This document shows, piece after piece, positions 15,780-23,719 of a DNA stretch of 35,940 nucleotides. The notes under the pieces are model-generated. The model searched no databases and was not told the DNA's origin. It saw only the letters and a program-made list of their open reading frames with translations. Origin of the DNA: an uncultured Gammaproteobacteria bacterium (GTDB taxonomy: Bacteria > Pseudomonadota > Gammaproteobacteria > GCA-001735895); NCBI GenBank assembly GCA_937894085.1, contig CALCSG010000255.1, forward strand, positions 1-35,940. Direction: 5' to 3'. Each line of letters starts with the position of its first letter. The stretch's first letter is position 1. The position numbers were made by a program, and so were the translations under genes.

Positions 15780-16393
15780 GCGATATAGCAAAACAAAAAA
15801 TAAGTCCGACCCATATTGCCGTGCATCAAAAATCACGTCAGTTTGAAATTCATTTTAATGATGGTTCAGAATTCAATCTGCCGTTCGAATACCTGCGCGT
15901 ATTTTCACCCTCGGCTGAAGTCAGGGTAGCCAAGAAACGCGGGGAAATGATTCTGGGTAAAGAAATGGTGAATATCGTTAATGTCGAGCCGATGGGTTCT
16001 TATGCAGTTCGAATCATATTTGATGACGGACACGATAGTGGGGTGTATTCCTGGTCCACCCTGAAGAGTCTGGGAGATGATTTTGAGTCAAACTGGAAGC
16101 AGTTTCAGCAACAACTTACGCATTTTCATGAGCAAAATAAGAAGGGAGGTAATATTAACGTATTATTTTTCATGAATCTGGTTGAAGCAGCAGGTACGGA
16201 ATCATTAGAAATGGATTTGACGGATGATATTCAGCAGGTTTCTGATGTTATCCAACGCTTGATAGAAAAAGATGGTGCTTTGAAAGACGTGTTAAATCCG
16301 CAACGTTTAACCATCACGGTTAATAAACAGTTCTCAACAGTTGACCAGAAAATATTTAATGGTGATGAAATTGCTCTGGTACCTAAAGCTTGA
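15776..16393 (+). CDS. DUF971 fused to a MoaD/ThiS-like domain without terminal GG
   Basis: 205 aa. Residues about 10-105 form a DUF971/GBBH-like domain (QFEIHFNDGSEFNLPFEYLRVFSPSAEV ... YAVRIIFDDGHDSGVYSW), a fold also found at the N-terminus of gamma-butyrobetaine hydroxylases. Residues about 125-205 form a ubiquitin-like MoaD domain (NVLFFMNLVEAAGTESLEMDL ... VNKQFSTVDQKIFNGDEIALVPKA). The protein stops at ALVPKA, exactly where MoaD proteins continue to VSGG, so it cannot be thiocarboxylated in the usual way. It is last in the tpm operon. Confidence 0.8.
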   Translation: MSDIAKQKISPTHIAVHQKSRQFEIHFNDGSEFNLPFEYLRVFSPSAEVRVAKKRGEMILGKEMVNIVNVEPMGSYAVRIIFDDGHDSGVYSWSTLKSLGDDFESNWKQFQQQLTHFHEQNKKGGNINVLFFMNLVEAAGTESLEMDLTDDIQQVSDVIQRLIEKDGALKDVLNPQRLTITVNKQFSTVDQKIFNGDEIALVPKA

Positions 16394-16395
16394 AG

Positions 16396-16420
16396 CTGGA
16401 AAACGCAGTTGAGTCACAAA
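16396..16420. repeat. 25-bp dispersed repeat, copy 1
   Basis: Starts CTGGAAAACGCAGTTGA and recurs at 25992-26016 with one difference. Both copies lie directly downstream of a gene. The rest of 16421-16805 shows no gene or clear motif. Confidence 0.6.
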
Positions 16421-16805
16421 GTAATCCAGCGTTGCCTGTCAAAGCATGTTAGTATGGCAGACCATCTATGATTTAGACTGCTAAACAGGCTGTTAACCAT
16501 TCGCCTGTATTCTAATCTCCTTTAGCCTGATCTTATTTCATTTACCTGATTCAGGTTCAAATCGGTCAAAACCTGAAAAACATCTTATTTGCGAAGTCGT
16601 ATGTTCATTTCGGCAGCATTATTTTGGCATCATGCCAGTCCATTAAATCCACTAAAGTTCCATCAATTTAACGCTAGTTCATTCACTGTATATCGGTGAA
16701 AGTTAACAGCTCATTCTTTCAAATGTTAGCTGAATACAGTACCCGTTAACCTGAGCTCCATAATAACGCTCGAAGCTTGAGATAAATTTAAAAGGGGATC
16801 GCTTT

Positions 16806-16856
16806 ATGCGCTTCTTTAACCGCTTTATTCAAATTTCATGCGCCGCTAACCTTTGA
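16806..16856 (+). CDS. Micro-ORF of 16 codons before the ATP-grasp gene
   Basis: ATG 16806 has AAGGGGAT about seven bases upstream, a better ribosome site than that of the ATP-grasp gene. The peptide is MRFFNRFIQISCAANL; its TGA is 12 bases before the next ATG. It could be a translational-coupling leader or a substrate peptide. No independent proof that it is translated. Confidence 0.3.
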   Translation: MRFFNRFIQISCAANL

Positions 16857-16868
16857 AAGTAGAACTAT

Positions 16869-17936
16869 ATGAAAATTGAAATAATCACCACACCTAACAA
16901 AATGTTAAAAGAAACAGGGTTTGGATCGCTTGAAGCCTGCCAAAGCGTTATGCAATCAATTCACAAAATTGGGCATGAAGTTAGCCTGAATATTTGCAGA
17001 ACAAAGGCTGATTTACTGACTGTAGTCAATAAAAAACCAGCGCTGGTTTTATTAGCGGTTAAGTATCTATCTATTGAAAATGGCGATGACATCTGGCTGG
17101 CAGAATACTTTGAGAGACAGAATATTAACTTTGCGGGCTCTTTAAAAGATGCGCTAAAATTTGATTCAGATAAAGTTAGTGCAAAATTATTCCTTAGAAG
17201 TCAGGGCGTAAAAACGGCTAAATTTTTTACTGCTATTCCCGGTCAATTTACCTGCGAAAGCGAATTGCCCGTTAATTTTCCGTTGTTTTTAAAACCAGTG
17301 GATGCCGCTAATGGAAATGGTATTGATGATTTCTCTCTGGTCAATAATTTTGCCGAATATCGAAGCAAGTTATTATCCTTATACGAAATTTTTAAGCAAC
17401 CCGTACTGGTGGAAGAGTATTTAAGCGGTCAGGAATTTACTGTAGCCATCATAAAAACCCAGAGTAAAGGTTTAACGACTTCAATCATTGAAGTAATACC
17501 TCCTGAGTCTTCGAATGGGTTAAGAATATTAGGCGAGAAAGCGAAAAAGGAAGATACAGAAACTTTTCGTAAAACTGAAAGTAGTGAATTGACCAGTAAG
17601 GTCAGGAAACTGGCTGTTAATGTATTTAAACTTTTGGGGGTAAGGGATTTTGCAAGAATTGATATAAAAATGAATGCAGTTGGTGAATGCTTTTTCATGG
17701 AGGCTAATCTGGTTCCGGGATTGACCGCTGGCACCAGCTATTTCCCCAAAGCCATGAAAATAGCACATGGATTAGGCTATGACAGTGTGATACGCATGTT
17801 AATAGAAGGGGGAGTTAGTCGAGCGCCTTCGACTCTAATACCCATGAAAGATTTTTATATACCCGAAACAATCCTACATGTAACACGGTCAAGAAGATTT
17901 TTAAATCGATGCACACAATTGATTGGCTGGAGATAA
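16869..17936 (+). CDS. ATP-grasp ligase, D-Ala-D-Ala-ligase-like
   Basis: 355 aa. The N-terminal half is a PreATP-grasp-like domain. The ATP-grasp core is visible as FPLFLKPVDAANGNGIDD (lysine of the nucleotide site), QPVLVEEYLSGQEFTVAII and the metal-binding end CFFMEANLVPGLTAGTSYFPKA, equivalent to the EVNTxPGMT stretch of Ddl. The long RILGEKAKKEDTETFRK segment sits where Ddl has its substrate loop. Ddl is normally in the mur cluster; here there are no cell-wall genes, and the neighbours are a micro-ORF and an unknown 133-aa protein. It is more likely a peptide or amino-acid ligase of specialised function. Its ribosome site is weak, so coupling to the micro-ORF is plausible. Confidence 0.8.
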   Translation: MKIEIITTPNKMLKETGFGSLEACQSVMQSIHKIGHEVSLNICRTKADLLTVVNKKPALVLLAVKYLSIENGDDIWLAEYFERQNINFAGSLKDALKFDSDKVSAKLFLRSQGVKTAKFFTAIPGQFTCESELPVNFPLFLKPVDAANGNGIDDFSLVNNFAEYRSKLLSLYEIFKQPVLVEEYLSGQEFTVAIIKTQSKGLTTSIIEVIPPESSNGLRILGEKAKKEDTETFRKTESSELTSKVRKLAVNVFKLLGVRDFARIDIKMNAVGECFFMEANLVPGLTAGTSYFPKAMKIAHGLGYDSVIRMLIEGGVSRAPSTLIPMKDFYIPETILHVTRSRRFLNRCTQLIGWR

Positions 17937-17997
17937 TTGTAGTGGCTCAGGACTTCAGTTTTATTTTAATTTAACCTTTCACCACGACAGGAATAGT

Positions 17998-18399
17998 ATG
18001 ATGAACTCCAATAGTGACATAAAAATCATTGGTTTAGACGAGGATAGACCTCCAGTTGTGCGCAAAGAAGCCTATATTGATTTGTTTTTCAGGCTTTCGC
18101 AAAAAACTTCCGTGGAGTGGTGTGAGGATTTTAACAAACTGGGTAATCAGCTAGAGCCGCCTGTAAAAATTGATAAGAAAAACGGAATCTTTATAGAAAC
18201 CTGGATTCGGGATATGCAACTTATTCCGGCACATCTGGATAAAATAAAGAAGAAAATAATCCAGTGTAATGAACTGCTTGAAGAAAAAATCAGGCAACAG
18301 AAATTGCTGCTTTTAAGTAAAAATGCTTCTTTAATGGGGATGGATGGAGAGCAGAATAAGCTCAACCAGATAGTAGCTGAACTCAATTTTGATGGCTGA
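17998..18399 (+). CDS. Unknown 133-aa protein downstream of the ATP-grasp ligase
   Basis: ATG 17998 (or the next codon, 18001) has AGGAA seven bases upstream. The N-terminal half is mixed (KIIGLDEDRPPVVRKEAYID, FFRLSQKTSVEWCEDFNKLG). The C-terminal half is a long charged helix, probably a coiled coil (DKIKKKIIQCNELLEEKIRQ). There is no signal peptide, no membrane helix and no family I recognise. It begins 61 bases after the ligase stop on the same strand, so the two may work together. Confidence 0.65.
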   Translation: MMNSNSDIKIIGLDEDRPPVVRKEAYIDLFFRLSQKTSVEWCEDFNKLGNQLEPPVKIDKKNGIFIETWIRDMQLIPAHLDKIKKKIIQCNELLEEKIRQQKLLLLSKNASLMGMDGEQNKLNQIVAELNFDG

Positions 18400-18495
18400 A
18401 TAAAACCTGAAAAAAGGGGTTATTCGGCTAGTTGTGCTGTTTTTATGTTCAAGGTTTTAGCTGCTACCCGCTATCAGGAAATGTGGGTCAGCTAC

Positions 18496-18628
18496 AATGC
18501 CGGAAAGTTAAGCGACTCGCTCGTCATTCTGGCGAAGGCTAGTATCCATAACAACGAGCCTGCTGGCCTTTAAAATGGATACCCGCCTACGCGGGCATGA
18601 CGACAAAAGACCTTAACTTACCGGCATT
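18496..18628. repeat. 133-bp MITE-like element with nested inverted repeats
   Basis: Outer arms AATGCCGGAAAGTTAAG (18496-18512) and CTTAACTTACCGGCATT (18612-18628) pair with one mismatch. Inner arms 18522-18549 (CGTCATTCTGGCGAAGGCTA...) and 18575-18602 (...CCTACGCGGGCATGACG) form a second imperfect palindrome. The inner core resembles the widespread CGTCATTCCCGCG...CGCGGGAATGACG family of bacterial palindromic repeats. The outer pair flanks it like terminal repeats. Confidence 0.7.
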
Positions 18629-18663
18629 AGGGTCAGCTAAGGTTAAATTTTGGTAGGGCGTGG

Positions 18664-18715
18664 GGTGCACACCAATGATGTTGGTACTGAAATGCAATGG
18701 TGCGCACGGCGCACC
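18664..18715. repeat. Palindromic repeat next to the asparaginase stop
   Basis: GGTGCGC-ACG-GCGCACC (18699-18715) is a perfect 7-bp hairpin. A related arm, GGTGCACACCAATG, lies at 18664-18677. It starts six bases past the stop of the minus-strand asparaginase gene and may serve as its 3' hairpin. No U-tract is present. Confidence 0.5.
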
Positions 18716-18721
18716 CTTCAT

Positions 18722-19762
18722 CTATGAGTCAGTACTCACCGGATCAAGCTTATTTCCCCTGATCCAGCTGTCAGCGGGACGAATATCACCTACATGAAGT
18801 CCGTTAGAATTCATGATTTTTGGAGCGATATGGGCAACTAGCTGTTGTTTCATTGCATCGGTTAAAAAGTCCAGTCGATCCAGGATAGAAAGCAGGGCTA
18901 CTGAGCGTGCTCGTGAGCCACCATCTGCTATCTTCACGGCAATGCCGAGACCAGCTTCCGGTAAAGCAGCGATAACTATTCCCTCTGCCCCGGTTTTTGC
19001 CAGTACGGTACCTTTTGCCACTTCGTTTAACTCGCTTACCAGGGTTCCATGGCCAGCAATATATAAAGGTTCATTGATGATGGCCTTATGCAGACGATAA
19101 ATAGCCTGTGAACGGCTATCCGCTAAATCTACCGGTTTTGCGAAACGGGCCATAGTAAGGGCAAGACGAAATAATGGCATGGTAGGTGCGGGCAGGCCGC
19201 AGCCATCTATTCCCATCGGGTAGAGGCGTAAATCAATATCAGCCAGATTAGACAGGATATCCAGCGATAATTGTTGCAGAGGGTGATTGAGTAAATGATA
19301 GCCTTCTATCGGTAGTTGTAAATGTTGTGCTGTGGTGAGGAAGCCGGTGTGTTTTCCTGAGCAGTTATGATGAATTCTGCAACCCTGCTGGCCTGCAGCC
19401 AGCAGTCGATGGGCGCTTTCCGTATTTTCAGGTAATACCGGGCCGCAGGCCAGATTTTGTTCTTTCAATCCAAGTCGATTGAGCCAGGAAGCCACCAGTT
19501 TTTGATGCATTTCCTCACCCTGATGCGAAGAACAGGCTAAAGATAATTCAGCATCTTTCAAATTATAGTGATTGCTGGCTCCACTTTCGATGAGATGAAT
19601 CGCCAGCATTGGTTTAAGTGCGGAGCGTGGAAATATAAGTTGTTCGATATCGCCCCAACTTTGCAGCACCGTCCCTTTATAGTCGCACACAACGGCGGCT
19701 CCGAAATGACGGCTTTCCACGATATTGTTACGGGTAACTTCTACCAGAAGTTCATAGGACAT
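18722..19762 (-). CDS. Asparaginase II family protein (PF06089 type)
   Basis: 346 aa from ATG 19762 (MSYELLVEVTRNNIVESRHF), where the family begins. In-frame starts at 19816 and 19825 would add about 20 residues with no family counterpart and no better ribosome site. The block ALKPMLAIHLIESG, the CSSHQGEEMH motif, HHNCSGKHTGFL and MGIDGCGLPAPTMPLF are typical of the R. etli AnsA-like asparaginase family. GAEGIVIAALPEAGLGIAVKIADGG lies near the end. It should hydrolyse L-asparagine to aspartate and ammonia in the cytoplasm. It lies downstream of hflK-hflC-DUF1488-DUF1840 on the same strand. Confidence 0.88.
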   Translation of the reverse strand: MSYELLVEVTRNNIVESRHFGAAVVCDYKGTVLQSWGDIEQLIFPRSALKPMLAIHLIESGASNHYNLKDAELSLACSSHQGEEMHQKLVASWLNRLGLKEQNLACGPVLPENTESAHRLLAAGQQGCRIHHNCSGKHTGFLTTAQHLQLPIEGYHLLNHPLQQLSLDILSNLADIDLRLYPMGIDGCGLPAPTMPLFRLALTMARFAKPVDLADSRSQAIYRLHKAIINEPLYIAGHGTLVSELNEVAKGTVLAKTGAEGIVIAALPEAGLGIAVKIADGGSRARSVALLSILDRLDFLTDAMKQQLVAHIAPKIMNSNGLHVGDIRPADSWIRGNKLDPVSTDS

Positions 19763-19838
19763 TTTTTTGTTATCATCCTCTGTTAGAAGAGTGGGAATGA
19801 ATATTTCCTGGTCCATGATTAGCAAAGTGCAATAACAC

Positions 19839-20147
19839 TTAACTATTCCACATTACATTACACTTTTGTTTATCGGCAGCAATAAGCAATTCGATTAATG
19901 GTAATGCCCGGTGTGAAATTGATATTTCCGGTTCATCATCATCTTCATTTGAAGATTGCTGAGAAGGCTGTAATGGCTTGTCTGCTTCTACTGCTGCCTG
20001 CAGTAGTTGCAACGCTTGCGGCACGTCTTCAGCCATCAGGGCACCGGGCACCTGGCCACTATGCCCCATATATTTGAGCAATTGAATTGCGATATCACCA
20101 AACATCGTTATGTCGGCATAGGCCGGGCAGCTAAAGGTTATCAGCAT
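19839..20147 (-). CDS. DUF1840 protein
   Basis: 102 aa. ATG 20147 is preceded by AAAGG at a good distance and starts with the family signature MLITFSCPAYADITMFGDIAIQLLKYMGHSGQVPGAL. An acidic segment follows (SSNEDDDEPEISI) and then a C-terminal helix (RALPLIELLIAADKQ). This is a small cytoplasmic family of beta- and gammaproteobacteria with no known function. Confidence 0.85.
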   Translation of the reverse strand: MLITFSCPAYADITMFGDIAIQLLKYMGHSGQVPGALMAEDVPQALQLLQAAVEADKPLQPSQQSSNEDDDEPEISISHRALPLIELLIAADKQKCNVMWNS

Positions 20148-20227
20148 GTTTTTTCCTTTCAAAAAATAATTACATAAACGGTTTTTTAACCAATTATCCT
20201 GGAAAAATCATATTAAGCCTTTTTTGT

Positions 20228-20500
20228 TCAAAAATCATTAGCCGTCAGGATAACCTTAAAACGTCCATGTCCTGAGCCGCCATCTTTATAGATCTTTGCG
20301 GCAACTTTATAAATCTGCTCTATCGAGGCATCGAATGTGCTGAGTAATTCAGACTCGGTACTGCCGACGTCTTTGTTGATTTGCTGCAACGCATCGATAC
20401 CCAGGAAAAAAGAAATCTCAATTGTTCTATCGTAACCCCAGAAACAGATGCGATTTTTCGCTTCATCGAAACTGCGACTGGCATTTGGGAAATTCAACAT
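20228..20500 (-). CDS. DUF1488 protein
   Basis: 90 aa. The pattern MLNFPNASRSFDEAKNRICFWGYDRTIEISFFLGIDAL is the DUF1488 signature. It starts two bases after the hflC stop, so it is in the hflKC operon. The family has no known function. The 80-base gap to DUF1840 holds only an A/T-rich stretch with a short GGTT-AACC hairpin. Confidence 0.85.
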   Translation of the reverse strand: MLNFPNASRSFDEAKNRICFWGYDRTIEISFFLGIDALQQINKDVGSTESELLSTFDASIEQIYKVAAKIYKDGGSGHGRFKVILTANDF

Positions 20501-20502
20501 GA

Positions 20503-21474
20503 TTACCTGCCTCCATCGCTATTCATACCTTTCAGGAATTTGAACAAATCACTATCGGTTGTCAACACCAGCGTTGTGTCATTGGCAATGATGGTTTTAT
20601 AGGATTGCATGGTCCGCGTGAATTCATAAAATCCCACAGCCTGAGGACTCTGGTTGTAGGCACTGGCATAGATTTCTGTCGCTTTGGCATCTGCCAGGCC
20701 ACGTATCTCTTCAACCTCTCGATAGGCTTCAGACTGGATCTTGTTCAGGTCGCGTACCCTGTTCCCACGAATCCTTGCTGCTTCACCATTGCCCTCGGAC
20801 AGGAAGCGTTCTGCGATCTGTCGCCGTTCGCTGATCATACGATCATAAATCTTGGGGCGAACACTCTGATTGTAATTGATTCGTTTGAAGCGAATATCCA
20901 GCAGCTCGATGCCAAATACCTTCACCTTTTCCGCGGCTTCGACAAAAATCTCTTTTTCCACACCTTTGCGACCCTTCTGGATGGGAACCAGTGATCCCAT
21001 GTTTAGATTTTTTTCGGCTTCGGTCAAAAAGGCATCGCGTAAAGGTACACGATCTTTGGTCGTGCGAATTATTTCTATCAGCTCATGCTTGGCAATAGCA
21101 TTTCGTGTCTCACTTCCCAGAATATCGTCGAGGCGGGATTGTGCACTACGTTCATCGCGCAGGCGTAAAAAATACTGTAAAGGATCAACAATGCGCCAGC
21201 GAGCGAACAGATCAACTGAGATGTAAAGCTTGTCTTTGGTCGGCATATCGGACGGATTGCCATCCCATTCAAGCACTCGTTTGTCGATTGGATTCACTTC
21301 CTGAATAAAAGGCATTTTGAACTTTAGTCCTGCCGTGGTAACCGGCTCGCCTACCGGTCTGCCAAACTGGGTAATAATCATCTGCTCAACTTCACTGACG
21401 GTATAAACCGAACTCATCACCGAGTAGAAAACCAGAGCAACAACTGCCAATAACCCCATTTGCATTATTTTCAT
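20503..21474 (-). CDS. hflC: HflC, modulator of the FtsH protease
   Basis: 323 aa. An N-terminal anchor (residues 4-24) is followed by the SPFH/prohibitin domain (VEQMIITQFGRPVGEPVTTAGLKFKMPFIQ ... KDKLYISVDLFARWRIVDPLQYF). An alpha-helical part follows with SERRQIAERFLSEGNGEAARIRG, diagnostic for HflC. HflC and HflK form the large periplasm-facing complex that encloses FtsH. The start overlaps the hflK stop by four bases (ATGA). Confidence 0.96.
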   Translation of the reverse strand: MKIMQMGLLAVVALVFYSVMSSVYTVSEVEQMIITQFGRPVGEPVTTAGLKFKMPFIQEVNPIDKRVLEWDGNPSDMPTKDKLYISVDLFARWRIVDPLQYFLRLRDERSAQSRLDDILGSETRNAIAKHELIEIIRTTKDRVPLRDAFLTEAEKNLNMGSLVPIQKGRKGVEKEIFVEAAEKVKVFGIELLDIRFKRINYNQSVRPKIYDRMISERRQIAERFLSEGNGEAARIRGNRVRDLNKIQSEAYREVEEIRGLADAKATEIYASAYNQSPQAVGFYEFTRTMQSYKTIIANDTTLVLTTDSDLFKFLKGMNSDGGR

Positions 21475-22535
21475 GGCTTTGACTCCTTTTTTGAATCCAG
21501 GTTGAGCAGGGGTAAAATGCTACGAGCCTGATCATCGATAATGATCTTGGATCGAATACCCGGCATGACATCCTGCAGGGTTTCAATATAGATGCGCCGG
21601 CGCGTGACCTCCGGTGCCTTGCTATATTCTGCCAATAAAGCATTGAATCGTGCGACATCGCCTTCAGCTTCGTTTATTCTTTTTAATCGGTATCCATCCG
21701 CTTCACGAATGCGTTGATCTTTCTCACCCTCGGCTAACGGAATGACCCGGTTATAGTCACGTCGCGCTTCGTTAATCAGTTTTTCTTTTTCCTGCTGTGC
21801 CTGATTTACCTCGTTAAACGAGGCCTGTACCGGCGCAGGTGGGTTGATGTTTTTCAGTTGCACCTGGTCGATGCTGATACCCATCGAGTATTTGGTGGAC
21901 AGTTCCTGCATCTTGGTAAGAGCTTCTATTTCTATTTCCTGGCGTCCGATAGTGATGACTTCATCCACGGTTCGGTCTCCTACTACTTCACGCATGACTG
22001 ATTCAGACACATAGCGCAAGGTAAGGTTTGGTTCTCTAACTTCAAAAAGATATTTAACCGGATCTGAAATACGGTATTGCACCACCCATTCAACCAGTGC
22101 AGCATTAAGGTCGCCGGTTACCATTTCCGTTTCCTTGCGACCATCAACCGGGCTCTGGTAAGGGTCACTCGCGCCCGGTGTGGAAAACCCGAATTCCTGT
22201 TTTAACTGGCGTTTGACCGGCACAATAGTTGCCACATCTATGCTCAGGGGCAGCTTGAAATGCAGACCCGGTGGAACTTCTTTATGGTATTGTCCGAACC
22301 TTTGTACCACGGCGACTGAATCACTGGGCACAGTATAATAAGATGTCCACATACCCAGGCCAATCAGTAACAGCGCCGCGAAACCCAGTATACCGAATTG
22401 CCCACCATTGCCTGGTATCAGGTTGCGTAGACGGTCCTGACCCTGACGCAGCAATGCATCGAGATCCGGTGGATTGGACCCTGAACGGTCGCCCCACGGA
22501 GTGCCTGAGCCACCTTTAATGTTATTTGTAGACAT
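21471..22535 (-). CDS. hflK: HflK, modulator of the FtsH protease
   Basis: 354 aa. A short Gly-rich cytoplasmic N-terminus carries PWGDRSGSNPPDLDALLRQ, a single helix at about 48-66, and the SPFH domain (VPSDSVAVVQRFGQYHKEVPPGLHFKLP). The PVDGRKETEMVTGDLNAALVEWVVQYRI block and the EAEGDVARFNALLAEYSKAPEVTRRRIYIETL helix are HflK hallmarks. First gene of the hflK-hflC-DUF1488 operon. Confidence 0.96.
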   Translation of the reverse strand: MSTNNIKGGSGTPWGDRSGSNPPDLDALLRQGQDRLRNLIPGNGGQFGILGFAALLLIGLGMWTSYYTVPSDSVAVVQRFGQYHKEVPPGLHFKLPLSIDVATIVPVKRQLKQEFGFSTPGASDPYQSPVDGRKETEMVTGDLNAALVEWVVQYRISDPVKYLFEVREPNLTLRYVSESVMREVVGDRTVDEVITIGRQEIEIEALTKMQELSTKYSMGISIDQVQLKNINPPAPVQASFNEVNQAQQEKEKLINEARRDYNRVIPLAEGEKDQRIREADGYRLKRINEAEGDVARFNALLAEYSKAPEVTRRRIYIETLQDVMPGIRSKIIIDDQARSILPLLNLDSKKESKP

Positions 22536-22742
22536 AAAATATCCTTGAATTTTTATACGGGAAGAGAAGTAGTCAAAATCGACATGCTGTTAGCAGGTGA
22601 TAGTCTGCGAAAGTGATAAGACAGGATCAGTGAATGTTTAATACTTATTCTGTTTTACAATCTGAATGGTTTGATTTTTCCAGGTTGAAGACAGTATGGG
22701 CTTTATTGGTCGCATTTGCGAATCATTTAACATTAAATACAA

Positions 22743-22767
22743 AGCGAATCAGTATTATTGATTCGCT
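22743..22767. terminator. Hairpin in the hflK upstream region
   Basis: AGCGAATCA and TGATTCGCT form a 9-bp stem with a 7-base loop. It lacks a U-tract. The 22536-22918 interval separates the divergent hflK and 22919 genes and should hold promoters for both. I see no other strong signal in it. Confidence 0.35.
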
Positions 22768-22918
22768 ATCCGTCTAATCAGGGAATACAGTGGATTAATC
22801 ATCGCTGCTTCTTTCCAAATATAACAGGCACCGTCAATACTGAGAGAAGTGTACCCACGGTAAGGTATATTTTATACAGCCCAGGGTGTTAACCTGTGAT
22901 GACGAAAAGGAGTTTACC

Positions 22919-23230
22919 ATGGCTACTTTACTATCCCCGAACAAATTTAGTGCTGCTAAACACTTTAATAAACTGCCTCTGGATTGTCTGACACGTGACC
23001 GGTTACAAAGTAATTTGCTGCATGAACCGAAATTTAGAATCAGTAACATTGATCCCATGTCGGGCCAGGATGTGGTCGATTTCAGTAGTCATCCATTCGT
23101 CATAGATGGCAATTTGACAATGTATTTCCAGAGCGAACAGACACGTAAGGATTATATAAAAATGCCGTTGAATCATCCGAATTTACATTTGTCATTCGAA
23201 GCGACAATGGAGGATGATCGTGGTGGTTAA
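22919..23230 (+). CDS. Unknown 103-aa protein
   Basis: ATG 22919 is preceded by AAAAGGAG at a good distance. The sequence (MATLLSPNKFSAAKHFNKLP ... RDYIKMPLNHPNLHLSFEATMEDDRGG) has no signal peptide or membrane helix and no motif I recognise. Codon structure and ribosome site make it likely to be real. It is followed 93 bases later by another small gene on the same strand. Confidence 0.65.
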   Translation: MATLLSPNKFSAAKHFNKLPLDCLTRDRLQSNLLHEPKFRISNIDPMSGQDVVDFSSHPFVIDGNLTMYFQSEQTRKDYIKMPLNHPNLHLSFEATMEDDRGG

Positions 23231-23323
23231 CGCCAAATAATTTTATTTTCACAGGAACTCAAATTATGCTGCCAGATATTTTTCTGGCAGTTTTACTAAC
23301 TCATATTTTCAGGAGACCTGACC

Positions 23324-23443
23324 ATGAGTAAAGAACAGAAAAGCAATAAAGAGACGAAGAAAAAAGCATCCATGACAGTCAAGGAAAAAAGGGCTGTGAA
23401 GAAATCCAAAAAAGAAACTGGTGGTTTATTTGATACAAAATAA
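23324..23443 (+). CDS. Small lysine-rich protein, 39 aa
   Basis: The CAGGAGACCTGACC leader gives a good ribosome site for ATG 23324. The product starts MSKEQKSNKETKKKASMTVK and ends ETGGLFDTK. It is highly basic, about one third lysine. Short lysine-rich proteins with this start occur in several gammaproteobacteria as far as I recall, with no known role; nucleic-acid binding is a guess. A strong terminator follows. Confidence 0.6.
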   Translation: MSKEQKSNKETKKKASMTVKEKRAVKKSKKETGGLFDTK

Positions 23444-23507
23444 ACACTTTTCTGAAGTGTTAAAGCTTTAACCTGAATCAGTAGCTTCAGGTTAAATGTT
23501 AACTCAA

Positions 23508-23541
23508 AAAGGCAATGAATTAATCAACATTCATTGCCTTT
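23508..23541 (+). terminator. Rho-independent terminator
   Basis: AAAGGCAATGAAT (23508-23520) pairs perfectly with ATTCATTGCCTTT (23529-23541), loop TAATCAAC, followed by ATTTTA. A weaker hairpin (TTAACCTGAA...TTCAGGTTAA) lies just upstream at about 23468-23495. Confidence 0.8.
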
Positions 23542-23562
23542 ATTTTATCCGGAGATATTACA

Positions 23563-23571
23563 GGGGGGGGG
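23563..23571 (+). repeat. Intergenic G9 homopolymer
   Basis: Nine consecutive G between the terminator and the 3' end of the tetR gene. It is the longest G/C homopolymer in the window and the only long one outside a gene. Confidence 0.85.
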
Positions 23572-23719
23572 CGCTCAACCTTCCTGTTTTATAAAACTGT
23601 TCTGGCACAAACAATACAACCTGGCGATGAAATTTACCGTTAACGCTAACAAAACAAACGACATACTGAATGTTTGTTGCTGGCTTTCGGGCTGAATAAA
23701 CTCTTCAATAATAAAATTT

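Noticed and set aside
18496-18715. Structured RNA or riboswitch for the asparaginase gene
   Set aside because: The palindromes lie downstream of the minus-strand gene's stop, not in its leader, and match common mobile palindromes.
23575-23700. Minus-strand frame of about 46 codons just downstream of tetR
   Set aside because: It has no start codon near its beginning and no ribosome site; its first methionine leaves only 29 residues with no recognisable features.
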